Assembly: GCF_017877135.1 (NCBI RefSeq)
Contig: NZ_JAGIPH010000003.1
Location: 1-64,000, forward strand
Length of the DNA stretch: 64,000 nucleotides
Direction of reading: 5' to 3'
Source: Neorhizobium galegae
Lineage (GTDB): Bacteria > Pseudomonadota > Alphaproteobacteria > Rhizobiales > Rhizobiaceae
The notes under the pieces are model-generated. The model had not been told where the DNA came from and made no database searches. It saw only the letters and a list, made by a program, of their open reading frames with translations. How positions within the stretch are numbered: the first letter of the stretch is position 1; the number at the start of each line of letters is the position of its first letter. The position numbers and the translations under genes were made by a program. Below, in pieces: positions 26,485 to 35,912 of the stretch.

Positions 26485-27396
26485 TCAGAGATCGAGCACC
26501 CATGTCTGGCCGTTGAGCTCAGGGCCGAACATGCTATGCCGCTCCTCCGATACCAGCCGGAACCCAGCCTTCTGATAGAGGGCGAGCGCTGCCGCAAGAT
26601 TGTCATTGGTCCAGAGGCTGAGCGAGCGGTAGCCGCTGCGCCTTGAAAACCCGATGGCGTCTTCAACCAGGGCCTTGCCAAGCCCCAGTCCGCGTGCGGC
26701 GGGGTCGACGTAAAGAAGGCGCAGCTTTGCCACGTCCGATCCGCCATCCATGATGAAGATCGAGCCGAGGCGGTTTCCGCCGCGCTCGGCAATCCATGCT
26801 TTTTCGCGCGCCGGATTGAAGTTTTTCAAAAACTGGCCGGCGACCTCGGCCACAAGCGCCTCGAACTGGTCGTTCCATCCGAATGTGCGTGTGTAGAATT
26901 CGGCCTGTGCGGCAATGACCCAACCCATGTCTCCGGGCCGATGATCTCTGAACACGACTGGTGCCGATGCTTCGCCGCCGCCAAAGCTGTCGCGCATGAC
27001 GGCGATGGCTTGCGCAAGCGGCTGGTAGCCCTCGGCGGGCAGTCTTTCGAGCGCTGCCGCGATCTGCTGGCGTGACAGGTCGGCAAGCCGCGCCCGCTCG
27101 TCCTCGCCTTGCGGCGTCAGCACCAGCGTCTGGCTGCGCCTGTCCCTCGGGTCCTCTTCTGCCACCACCAGCCCGCGGGCGCGAAAAGTCTTGAGGATAC
27201 GGCTGAGATAGGCCGGATCGAGCGACAGACTGCGCGCGAGGATATTGGCCGCAACGCCTGGAGTAGCGCCGATATCATGCAGGACACGCGCTTCAGCCAG
27301 CGTATAGCCGGCGCCGAGATAGTTGCGGCCGAGAATGCCGAGCTGCTGCGTATAGAAGCGGTTGAAATCGCGGATGCTGTCGAGGAGATCGATCAT
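26485..27396 (-). CDS. MarR-family HTH fused to GNAT acetyltransferase
   Basis: The 303-residue protein has a MarR winged HTH at the N-terminus (about 1-140: YTLAEARVLHDIG, LSLDPAYLSRILKTF, EEDPRDRRSQTLVLT) and a GNAT domain at the C-terminus (about 150-300: LRLLYVDPAARGLGLGKALVEDAI, in parts, and ALALYQKAGFRLVSEE). This fusion is known in many bacteria; the substrate is usually unknown. ATG 27396 gives the normal MarR start. It converges with pdxJ, with only 10 bp between the stop codons. Confidence 0.9.
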   Translation of the reverse strand: MIDLLDSIRDFNRFYTQQLGILGRNYLGAGYTLAEARVLHDIGATPGVAANILARSLSLDPAYLSRILKTFRARGLVVAEEDPRDRRSQTLVLTPQGEDERARLADLSRQQIAAALERLPAEGYQPLAQAIAVMRDSFGGGEASAPVVFRDHRPGDMGWVIAAQAEFYTRTFGWNDQFEALVAEVAGQFLKNFNPAREKAWIAERGGNRLGSIFIMDGGSDVAKLRLLYVDPAARGLGLGKALVEDAIGFSRRSGYRSLSLWTNDNLAAALALYQKAGFRLVSEERHSMFGPELNGQTWVLDL

Positions 27397-27467
27397 GGGC
27401 TGAACCTCTTTCGAGCATTCAGGGGGGAAATTTGTTGACGGAGTCAAGTAAATTTGCGCGCTTCACG

Positions 27468-27497
27468 CAAAAACGCCGGCGAAACTTCGCCGGCGTT
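27468..27497 (-). terminator. Rho-independent terminator of qorB-like gene
   Basis: AACGCCGGCG (27472-27481) and CGCCGGCGTT (27488-27497) form a perfect stem with a 6-nt loop; on the minus strand it ends in TTTTT. It lies 34 bp past the stop of the 27531..28412 gene. Confidence 0.85.
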
Positions 27498-27530
27498 GAA
27501 AGTCCGATAGGTGGAGGGGGCGCTGATTGC

Positions 27531-28412
27531 TCAGCCGAGCGCTGCCTTGTGTGCCTCGAAAAACGCGGCGGCGGATTGCGGCTTGCGTCCGGTCAGCCGT
27601 TCAAAGGCGTCGGTCAGGATCTCGAAATTGCCGGCACGGGTATTGGCATCGGCCGAGACAATGAGATCAACGACGAAGGGCGGCAGGCCGGCGCTCGCGG
27701 CACCGGCGGCGAGCTGCTCGTCGTTGACGGGTACAACCGCCAGCGGCTTTCCGGCGGCCTTGGACACGATGGCCGCCACATCGTCTGCACCGAGCAGTTC
27801 CGAGCCCGTCAGCGTCAGGATGACATTGCCGGCCGGCGGATTGGCAAGGGCAGCTGCTGCAGCCGCGGCGCAATCGTCGCGCGAGATATTGGGCTGGCGG
27901 CCGGCGCCGATCGCGGTGAACCACTGGCCGGATGCAAGGTTGCGCGCCATGCTGCCGACGTAATTGTCGAGATACCAGGAATTGCGCAGGATCGTGTAGG
28001 AAAGGCCGCTGGCCTTGATTGCCTCCTCGGTGCCCAGATGATCCGGCGCAAACGAAACCAGCGATTTGTCCGGGTTCGGCATCGAGGTGTAGAGGATATG
28101 CTTGACGCCGGCCTTTGCGGCGGCGGCGGCGGCCGCCTTGTGCTGCTCCAGACGCTTGCCGGGGACGGCCAGTTCGTCGGTCGAGATCAGCAGCAGGCGG
28201 TCGATGCCGGCAAAGGCGGCTTCAAGGCCAGCGGGGTCGTTGAAATCGGCCGCGCGCGTTTCGATGCCCTTTGCTGCCCATTCTCCAAGTTTTGCCGGAT
28301 CGCGGCTGGCGGCGACGATCTGGTCTGCCGGGATCTTGGCCTCTGCCAGGAGATGGGCGAGAACGCCGCGACCGAGCTGGCCCGAAGCGCCTGTGACGAG
28401 TATCCGTGTCAT
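27531..28412 (-). CDS. NmrA-like NAD(P)H:quinone oxidoreductase (QorB/YtfG-like)
   Basis: The 293-residue atypical short-chain dehydrogenase has the Rossmann motif ILVTGASGQLGRGVLAHLL, ADFNDPAGLEAAFAGIDRLLLIS, and YTSMPNPDKS, as in QorB/YtfG. It probably reduces quinones with NADPH in a detoxification role. ATG 28412 precedes the glycine-rich loop by five residues. It is divergent from an HxlR regulator, the common arrangement for redox or quinone-responsive HxlR pairs, and an inverted repeat (28445-28459) lies between them. Confidence 0.88.
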   Translation of the reverse strand: MTRILVTGASGQLGRGVLAHLLAEAKIPADQIVAASRDPAKLGEWAAKGIETRAADFNDPAGLEAAFAGIDRLLLISTDELAVPGKRLEQHKAAAAAAAKAGVKHILYTSMPNPDKSLVSFAPDHLGTEEAIKASGLSYTILRNSWYLDNYVGSMARNLASGQWFTAIGAGRQPNISRDDCAAAAAAALANPPAGNVILTLTGSELLGADDVAAIVSKAAGKPLAVVPVNDEQLAAGAASAGLPPFVVDLIVSADANTRAGNFEILTDAFERLTGRKPQSAAAFFEAHKAALG

Positions 28413-28444
28413 TGAAAAGTCCCTTTGCAAGGTCTGCTGCGATG

Positions 28445-28459
28445 CTCTCATTTTGAGAG
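28445..28459. promoter_or_regulatory. Inverted repeat, candidate HxlR operator
   Basis: CTCTCA-TTT-TGAGAG is a perfect 6-bp inverted repeat 33 bp upstream of the qorB-like start, in the divergent promoter region shared with hxlR. Confidence 0.45.
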
Positions 28460-28536
28460 TTGCACTACAATAGGAATTGACCCGCCCCTGTAAAGGAGGC
28501 AGTTTTGCGGGAGATCGTTACCTTGAAGGAACCACC

Positions 28537-28947
28537 ATGAATCAGCGCGCTGAAGTCACCAGTTTCTCTGCCGTTATGGCGCAGGTCGACGGCTGGGACA
28601 GCGACAACTGCCCGGTGCGTGATGTCATCAGCCAGATTGCCGGCAAGTGGTCGACGCTGCTGTTGCATGCGCTCTCCGACCGTCCCTATCGCTTCGGGGA
28701 ACTGCGCCGGCTCGTGCCCGACATTTCGCAGCGCATGCTGACGCAGACCCTGCGGGACCTGCAACGCGACGGCTATATTGCCCGCACGGTCTACCCCACC
28801 AAGCCGCCGAGCGTGGAATACAGCATGACCCCGCTTGGCCATTCGCTGTTTGCGCCGCTGTCGAAGGTGCTGCAGTGGGCGCAGGACAATCACGAGCAGG
28901 TCAAGGCTGCCCGTCTGGCCTTCGACGGGTCCGATCTCGCGCGCTGA
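28537..28947 (+). CDS. HxlR-family transcriptional regulator
   Basis: The 136-residue winged-helix protein has [42 protein letters not shown] and [20 protein letters not shown] (quoted in parts). Cys25 in [10 protein letters not shown] is the conserved N-terminal cysteine used for quinone, aldehyde or thiol sensing in YodB and QorR. Its ATG follows GAAGGA. With the divergent QorB-like reductase next door, it most likely represses that gene until an electrophile modifies Cys25. Confidence 0.9.
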   Translation: MNQRAEVTSFSAVMAQVDGWDSDNCPVRDVISQIAGKWSTLLLHALSDRPYRFGELRRLVPDISQRMLTQTLRDLQRDGYIARTVYPTKPPSVEYSMTPLGHSLFAPLSKVLQWAQDNHEQVKAARLAFDGSDLAR

Positions 28948-29035
28948 TCCGTCTTTTCCAGATCTTTTAAAATTTCAAGCTGCCGCCTCTCGTGCCCTCT
29001 TGACCGCACAGAAAACTGCGGGTAGATCACGAACC

Positions 29036-29049
29036 GTACCGTACGGTAC
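29036..29049. promoter_or_regulatory. Perfect palindrome, candidate TetR operator
   Basis: GTACCGTACGGTAC is a 14-bp perfect palindrome that ends three bases before the GAGGAGG ribosome binding site of the tetR gene, well placed for autorepression. Confidence 0.55.
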
Positions 29050-29066
29050 TTGAGGAGGGCTTGATC

Positions 29067-29705
29067 GTGTCTGCTGAACTGCCAGAAATTCCGGAGTTTT
29101 CGCCCCGCCAGAACGCTGTTCTGGAACAGGCGCTGAAGCTTCTGGTGGATGGCGGCGAAAAGGCACTGACCACTTCGGGCCTGGCGCGCGCCGCTAACTG
29201 TTCCAAGGAAAGCCTCTACAAGTGGTTCGGCGATCGCGACGGATTGCTGGCGGCGATGATTGCCTTTCAGGCGGCCAAGGTGCGCACCTTCGAGCGGGGC
29301 GCCGGGCGCCTGACGGCCGATCTGCTGCGCGAACACCTGGAAATCTTCGGGCGCGATCTTCTGGAGGTTCTGTCGGGGGATGTGTCGCTGGCGCTCAACC
29401 GGCTGGCCATCGGCCAGGCAAGCCGCGAGGGATCCAAGCTCGGCCGCCTCCTCATCGAACATGGCCGCCGTCAGATTGACCGGCGCGCCATCGGCCTCAT
29501 GGAAGCCGGCCGTCGGGCAGGGCTCCTGCGATTTGCCGATGCCGACGGCGCCTATCACACGCTTTACGGCCTCGTCGTCTCGGATCTGCATGTGCGCATG
29601 CTTCTGGGCGAACCGGGCCTCAAGGACAATGCACGCCAGGCGGCAAAGGCGGTGGATGCCTTCCTGCAGCTCTATGGCGTGGGACCGGATACCGAAAACG
29701 CCTGA
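29067..29705 (+). CDS. TetR-family transcriptional regulator
   Basis: The 212-residue protein has the N-terminal TetR HTH (about 18-62: LTTSGLARAANCSKESLYKWFGDRDGLLAAM, shown by GLARAANCSKESLYKWF) and a helical ligand-binding C-terminal domain. GTG 29067 has GAGGAGG eight bases upstream; TTG 29061 is too close. It lies 61 bp before ilvC in the same direction, so readthrough into ilvC is possible, though a functional link to amino acid synthesis is not shown. Confidence 0.9.
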   Translation: MSAELPEIPEFSPRQNAVLEQALKLLVDGGEKALTTSGLARAANCSKESLYKWFGDRDGLLAAMIAFQAAKVRTFERGAGRLTADLLREHLEIFGRDLLEVLSGDVSLALNRLAIGQASREGSKLGRLLIEHGRRQIDRRAIGLMEAGRRAGLLRFADADGAYHTLYGLVVSDLHVRMLLGEPGLKDNARQAAKAVDAFLQLYGVGPDTENA

Positions 29706-29730
29706 ACGACGCTTTCGGATGATGACTTAA

Positions 29731-30786
<1,056 letters not shown>

Positions 30787-30843
30787 GCACTGGATGCCGC
30801 GGCCCGCCTTCGGGCAGGACGCAGGCCGCATATCCTGACTGAT

Positions 30844-30885
30844 GAGGGGCCGGACGTCGAAAAGCGTCCGGCCCCTCGGCGTTTT
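30844..30885 (+). terminator. Rho-independent terminator of ilvC
   Basis: GAGGGGCCGGACG (30844-30856) pairs perfectly with CGTCCGGCCCCTC (30865-30877), loop TCGAAAAG, with GGCGTTTT after it. Confidence 0.9.
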
Positions 30886-30986
30886 CGGGGCCTTCCACGC
30901 GGGAAGCTGAACCAGGATCGCGCATGGCCCCGTCTTGCCGATGTGCGTGTCAGCCGTCTCTGGCAGAGGCTGACATACGCTTCTGC

Positions 30987-30995
30987 TGCAGTGCA
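30987..30995 (+). promoter_or_regulatory. TGCAGTGCA motif, site 1 (ilvC-autotransporter gap)
   Basis: TGCAGTGCA is followed by GTATTTAT. It is nearly identical to GCAGTGCAGCATATAA upstream of the DUF1127 gene at 44680 and shares the core with two further sites (44490, 45281). It is inferred to be a regulator-binding or promoter element. Confidence 0.4.
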
Positions 30996-31029
30996 GTATT
31001 TATTGTGTTGTTATTCACTTAATCCTGAA

Positions 31030-31162
31030 GTAATGCACGATACGGCACGCGTCGTTTAGTATTTCTAGAAATACGGATTTGCGGATAGGCATATTATCCT
31101 CCAAAAAATCGGATTTTTCTCCTGGCTTTAGTTGCGTCTGAGTGACAGGCGCCGGCTTTTTT
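31030..31162 (+). ncRNA. Candidate small RNA upstream of the autotransporter
   Basis: The gap from 30886 to 31255 has no credible gene. It does have an ordered set of structures: a perfect 16-bp palindrome at 31059-31074 (GTATTTC TA GAAATAC), a hairpin GGATA/TATCC followed by unpaired CCTCC, and a terminator-like stem GCGTCTG/CAGGCGC (31134-31152) followed four bases later by TTTTTT. The TGCAGTGCA motif lies just upstream. It could be an independent short transcript or the 5' leader of the autotransporter gene. The boundaries are guesses. Confidence 0.3.
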
Positions 31163-31255
31163 ATGTCCGTCGCAAAGTATTTCGTCATTGTGGTGCTGCG
31201 GCAGAGCGGGCCCCTTGTAAGCTGAGGCTTGCTAAGACAGCGAATCCGGGGGGGC

Positions 31256-34200
31256 ATGATGAAAAATTTCAGGTTGCAGCGCCGCAGGAGCGGATTGCTC
31301 TGCCATGCGGCCTTTGTCGGGATTGTCGGCGCAACGACGGTTCTCTGCTCGATGATGGGCACCGCCGATCCGGCTTTCGCCGGCTGTTCGGTGACTGGGG
31401 ACGTCATCACGATCAAGTGCGGTAACGACGGGGTCTATGTTCAGCCGCAACAGGGAGACGCCTCGCTGAGTGTCGACGGGCTGACGATTTCGGGGAGCGA
31501 CAACAAGATCGACTTCTTCCCCTTCGACACCGATCCAGATGTCTTTGGCACGCTGACGCTCTCCGTCAGCAATACCACCATCAACACCCCGGACTATGGT
31601 GCAATCAACGTCGCGCCGAAGGTGCTTGTAGAAAGTATCAGTATCACGCTGGATCCGACCGTCACCATCGTCAATACCGGCGGTTTCGGCGGGTTATGGG
31701 TGAGAGCCGAACTGGGCGGTGACATTACGATCAACAGCGGAGCAGAGATCACCTCCACCGGAACGAGCGCCATCAGCGCTTCCACCAATGCCGGCAGTAT
31801 AGACATCGTCAATTCCGGCGACCTCTCTTCCAGCAGCGAATGGGGCATTTATGCCGATGGCGGCCACGATTCGACGGGCGGCGAGCTGGTTTCGGTCACC
31901 AATAGCGGTGATATCACGGCCTATGCTGAAGCGATCCGCATGATCCAGTATCATGGCGATATCGAAGCGAACAATTCCGGTTCTCTCACCTCGCAGACGC
32001 AATCGGGGATCTATGCCTGGTCCGACACGACCGGAGAGATATCTGTCACCAATTCCGGCTCCGTCATTTCCTCTGCGGTTTCCACGGGCAACAAGGCGGG
32101 CATCCGGGTCGCATCCGAATATGGTGACGCCAGTGTCGTCAATTCCGGCCTCGCCCAGGCGGAAGCCTATGGCGTGCGTGTGACGTCAGGGACGGAGACG
32201 ACTGGCGACGGCTTCGGTGACATCACTATCGACAACACGGTCACCGGCCAGATGGTCGGCATCTCGAACACTGGCTTGCATCTGGTGACGATCAATGGCG
32301 ATATCACCGCCGCCAATGCCGGCAGCATTTCCGGCGCCAATGGCGTCTATGCCAGCACGGCTGCCGGCAGTGTCTCCCTCGACAATTCCGGCACAATCAC
32401 ATCCACAGCCGGAACCGGCATTGCGCTCACGGGCGATTCGGTAACGCTGACCAACAGCGGTGCGATCACCGCCAGCGGCGGCAACGCCGTTTCGCTGACA
32501 GCCGACACCAGCCGGTTGATCCTGAGGGACGGCTCCAGCATCACCGGCAATGTGGTGGCATCGGGCGACGCCACCCTGCAGCTGGATTTCGCCAATGCCA
32601 CCACGCTGGACGCATCAGTTCTCGGAGATACGGCCCAGTATCAGGGGTTTGACACCGTCGCGGCCACCGGAACCGGTGTGCTGACCCTCAACGGCACCAG
32701 CCTCTATTCCGGCCTTGTGTCGCTGACGGGCGCGAATGTGGTGGTCGATGGTGATCTGCGCTATGCCGATTTTCTCGTCGGACGTGGCGTTGAGCTGAGC
32801 GGAGCCGGCAGTGTCGGTGACCTGACGGTCGGTGATGGCGGCTCCGTCGCGCCAGGCCACTCGCCCGGCACCATGTATGTGTACGGCGACCTGAGCTTCC
32901 TTACCGGCTCGACCTATGTGGCGGACCTTACGACGACCGGGGTAAGCGACAATATCGTGGTCAGCGGCGATGTGAACATTGCGGCCGGGACGACGCTTGC
33001 TGTTGCCAACCTGCGCGTCGCCAATCCTCTGACCACGGTCTACGAGTTGATCACCCTGACCGGCAGCGGGACGGTCAACGGTTCCTTCACGGCGCTACGC
33101 GATCCCTGGTCGTTCATCGAGCTTGACGTCAACTATAACCCGTCGAGCGTGACGCTCGGCTATCAGCAGGTGGGCGGCAGCTTCACGAATTCCGCCACCG
33201 GCATCAATGCACGCTCGGTGGGCAGCGCCATCGACAGTCTGGGCACATCTTCCCCGTTCTATGACGATCTTTTGTGGAGCACCGGCTCGTCCGCGGATGC
33301 ATCGCTGGATCAATTGAGTGGTGCCATCCATGCCTCGCAGATCGGCGGGCATGTGGAATCCGACCTGCTGTTCAGCACGCTCATGCTGTCGCAGCTGAAT
33401 GGCGCCGGTTCCCTGGCTGCGCCTGCTGACAAGACTGTGGCAGGCGATGGCACCTTCTGGATGACCGGTTTCGGCCGGCGTGCCGAACGCGATGGCGCAG
33501 ACCTTGGTTCGTCGCTCACCGATACGGGCCGCGGTCTTGCCATCGGCGCCAAAGGCACGTTGGTCGAAGGCTGGGATGTTGGGCTCACCGCAGCCATCGG
33601 CAGCGACCGCGTCAGCGCCGATAGCGGCACGGGGTATTCCGAGGCAGACAGCTATTACGTCGGTCTCTCGGCTGCGACGTCTGTCGACGCGCTGCGCTTC
33701 AGCTTCGGCGGCGCCTACACGCTGCGCACCATTGATACCACCCGCACCGTTGCGCTTGGCACCGTCAACGACCGGCTGACGGCCGATTACGATTCCCAAT
33801 CCTTCCAGGCATTCGGTGAGGTCAGCACGGTTTTGTCGCAGGGGGATTTTCGCTGGCAGCCCTTCGGCAACCTCACCTTCGTGCATTATGATAGCGACAG
33901 CTTCACCGAAGCGGGCGGCACGGCAGCCCTGACCGGCACGGGCCTTTCGGACAGCACGCTGTATTCCACCCTTGGCGCCCGCGTCGCCTGGGCCTTGCCG
34001 GCCGTCGGCGCGACGACCGGTGCCGTCAATGCCCATGCCGGCTGGCGTCATGCCATTGGCGAAAGCACCGCCAATACGCAGATGGCTTTTGTGACAGGTG
34101 GTGATTCCTTCACCATCGCCGGCGCCAAGCCCGCCCGTGACAGCGCGGTCGTCGGTCTCGGCCTGTCCTTTGCCCCGACGCCCGCCAGCACCATCTCCCT

Positions 34201-34273
34201 CAACTATGATGGTGAGTTCGGCGACGGAAACAGCGCCCACGGCGTGAAGGCAGGCTTCAACCTGCGCTTCTGA
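31256..34273 (+). CDS. Type Va autotransporter with repetitive beta-helix passenger
   Basis: The 1005-residue protein has a long signal peptide ending near DPAFAG. The passenger (about 45-700) is built of degenerate repeats of the form (V/I)xNSGxIT..., rich in Gly, Ser, Thr, Asn and Asp, as in beta-helical adhesin-type passengers. The C-terminal autotransporter barrel (about 740-1005) begins near DGTFWMTGFGRR and ends in GFNLRF with the terminal Phe used for BAM recognition. It is probably a surface adhesin. ATG 31256 and 31259 are both possible after a G-rich site. The ligand is unknown. Confidence 0.93.
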   Translation: MMKNFRLQRRRSGLLCHAAFVGIVGATTVLCSMMGTADPAFAGCSVTGDVITIKCGNDGVYVQPQQGDASLSVDGLTISGSDNKIDFFPFDTDPDVFGTLTLSVSNTTINTPDYGAINVAPKVLVESISITLDPTVTIVNTGGFGGLWVRAELGGDITINSGAEITSTGTSAISASTNAGSIDIVNSGDLSSSSEWGIYADGGHDSTGGELVSVTNSGDITAYAEAIRMIQYHGDIEANNSGSLTSQTQSGIYAWSDTTGEISVTNSGSVISSAVSTGNKAGIRVASEYGDASVVNSGLAQAEAYGVRVTSGTETTGDGFGDITIDNTVTGQMVGISNTGLHLVTINGDITAANAGSISGANGVYASTAAGSVSLDNSGTITSTAGTGIALTGDSVTLTNSGAITASGGNAVSLTADTSRLILRDGSSITGNVVASGDATLQLDFANATTLDASVLGDTAQYQGFDTVAATGTGVLTLNGTSLYSGLVSLTGANVVVDGDLRYADFLVGRGVELSGAGSVGDLTVGDGGSVAPGHSPGTMYVYGDLSFLTGSTYVADLTTTGVSDNIVVSGDVNIAAGTTLAVANLRVANPLTTVYELITLTGSGTVNGSFTALRDPWSFIELDVNYNPSSVTLGYQQVGGSFTNSATGINARSVGSAIDSLGTSSPFYDDLLWSTGSSADASLDQLSGAIHASQIGGHVESDLLFSTLMLSQLNGAGSLAAPADKTVAGDGTFWMTGFGRRAERDGADLGSSLTDTGRGLAIGAKGTLVEGWDVGLTAAIGSDRVSADSGTGYSEADSYYVGLSAATSVDALRFSFGGAYTLRTIDTTRTVALGTVNDRLTADYDSQSFQAFGEVSTVLSQGDFRWQPFGNLTFVHYDSDSFTEAGGTAALTGTGLSDSTLYSTLGARVAWALPAVGATTGAVNAHAGWRHAIGESTANTQMAFVTGGDSFTIAGAKPARDSAVVGLGLSFAPTPASTISLNYDGEFGDGNSAHGVKAGFNLRF

Positions 34274-34311
34274 GCGCGCATGGGTGGACCCAAACTTTGC
34301 ACTTCATTTCG

Positions 34312-34344
34312 CTCCCCCGGATTTAAACAGTCCGGGGGAGTTTT
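34312..34344 (+). terminator. Rho-independent terminator of the autotransporter
   Basis: CTCCCCCGGA (34312-34321) and TCCGGGGGAG (34331-34340) form a perfect 10-bp stem followed by TTTT. Confidence 0.92.
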
Positions 34345-34501
34345 GCTTTGCCGCCTCACCAAGGGCGCGCTACATCTCACCGCGGGAATCTTCGCGATGA
34401 AAATGCCTCTGCCGTACCAAAAATCGATAAGTCAGTATTGCTGACCTATCGGAACTTGTGTAATGCAGAAGCCAGAAGAATTGAAATAAGAGGAAACATT
34501 C

Positions 34502-35728
34502 GTGCTCGATTGGGATCATATCTTCGCCACGCGCTCCTCGCGCATGCGCGCATCCGAAATCCGGGAACTGCTGAAACTTCTGGAGCGGCCCGACATCATC
34601 TCCTTTGCCGGCGGCATTCCGGACCCGGCGCTGTTTCCGGACGTGGCGTTCAAGGATGCCTATGCGGAGATCTTTTCGAGCCCGCAGGTCAACGCCGCTC
34701 TTCAGTATTCGGTCAGCGAAGGCTACAAGCCGCTGCGCGAATGGCTGGTTGGCGAGATGGCCAAGATCGGCATCGATTGCACCGTCGATAACGTCTTCAT
34801 CACGTCGGGTTCGCAGCAGGCGCTGGATTATCTCGGAAAACTATTCCTGTCGCCGAAGGATACGGCGCTCGTCACTTGGCCGACCTATCTCGGTGCCCTG
34901 CAGGCCTTCAACGCCTATGAGCCGAACTACGACCAGCTGACGCCCGGCGGCAATCGCACGCCGGCGGCCTACCGCGAAACGGCAGCAGCCAATGGCGGTG
35001 CGGTGAAATTTGCGTATCTGTCGGCGGATTTCTCCAATCCGACCGGCGAGACAGTGGATCTGGACGGCCGCAAGAAGGTGCTGGAACTCGCCGACGAGTT
35101 GGATATCGCCGTCATCGAAGACGGTGCCTACCAGTCGCTGCGCTATAACGGCGATCCGGTTCCGCCGATCCTGGCGCTCGAAATTGCGGCCAAGGGCGGC
35201 ATCGAAAACACCCGCACCATCTATTCCGGCAGCTTTTCTAAAACGCTGGCGCCGGGCTTGCGCGTCGGTTTCGTCGTCGCCAACATGTCGGTCATCCGCA
35301 AGCTGGTGCTGATGAAGCAGGCGGCCGACCTGCATTCCTCGACGATCAACCAGATCGCCATCGCCCATGTCGCCGAGCGCATTTTCGACAGCCAGGTCGC
35401 CAAGATCGGTGCGGCCTACAGCGCCCGCCGCGATGCCATGCTATCGGCCCTGTCGCGCTACATGCCGGCCAGCACCAGCTGGACGAAGCCGGAAGGCGGC
35501 ATGTTCGTCTGGGTGACGCTGCCGGCGGGGCTGGATGGCGCAGAGCTTCTGGCGCGCTCCATCGAGACGGAAAAGGTGGCTTTCGTGCCGGGGCAGGCGT
35601 TCTTTGCCGATCGCTCGGGCGCCAACACGCTGCGGCTTTCCTTCTCCTGCGCCAACGAGACGATGATCGAGGAGGGCATCCAGCGCCTCGGCCGCCTCAT
35701 CCGCAACGCCGAAGCAAAGGCCGCCTGA
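34502..35728 (+). CDS. PLP-dependent aminotransferase, class I (2-aminoadipate/MocR-type fold)
   Basis: The 408-residue fold type I enzyme shows ITSGSQQALDYLGKLF, FSNPTGETVDLDGR, EDGAYQSLRY and the PLP lysine in YSGSFSKTLAPGLRVGF, followed by PEGGMFVWVTLP. It resembles stand-alone aminotransferases related to LysN and the MocR catalytic domain. The amino donor and acceptor cannot be set from sequence. The start is GTG 34502 with AGAGGA upstream; the preceding intergenic region is AT-rich. A bidirectional terminator follows. Confidence 0.92.
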   Translation: MLDWDHIFATRSSRMRASEIRELLKLLERPDIISFAGGIPDPALFPDVAFKDAYAEIFSSPQVNAALQYSVSEGYKPLREWLVGEMAKIGIDCTVDNVFITSGSQQALDYLGKLFLSPKDTALVTWPTYLGALQAFNAYEPNYDQLTPGGNRTPAAYRETAAANGGAVKFAYLSADFSNPTGETVDLDGRKKVLELADELDIAVIEDGAYQSLRYNGDPVPPILALEIAAKGGIENTRTIYSGSFSKTLAPGLRVGFVVANMSVIRKLVLMKQAADLHSSTINQIAIAHVAERIFDSQVAKIGAAYSARRDAMLSALSRYMPASTSWTKPEGGMFVWVTLPAGLDGAELLARSIETEKVAFVPGQAFFADRSGANTLRLSFSCANETMIEEGIQRLGRLIRNAEAKAA

Positions 35729-35761
35729 TTTAGGCTGCAGCCACTGCACATGGACGACTTC

Positions 35762-35801
35762 AAAAAGCGCCGGCGTCTCCGCGGAGGGGCCGGCGCTTTT
35801 T
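35762..35801. terminator. Bidirectional Rho-independent terminator
   Basis: AAAAAGCGCCGGC (35762-35774) is fully complementary to GCCGGCGCTTTTT (35789-35801), so a T-tract follows the stem on either strand. Confidence 0.88.
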
Positions 35802-35912
35802 GCTGCGCGCGCAGCGATTTCCCGATTGTCATCGCTTTCGGGGCGTGGCTGTGTCATGACAAGTGGACGCATCGCCGGATCGGCTGCGGGCACTCTTGGG
35901 AGATAGGATCGC

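Noticed and set aside
31700..32500. Repeated NSG-type coding units considered as a CRISPR or tandem repeat
   Set aside because: The repetition is at protein level (degenerate beta-helix rungs of an autotransporter); the DNA has no regular repeat-spacer pattern.
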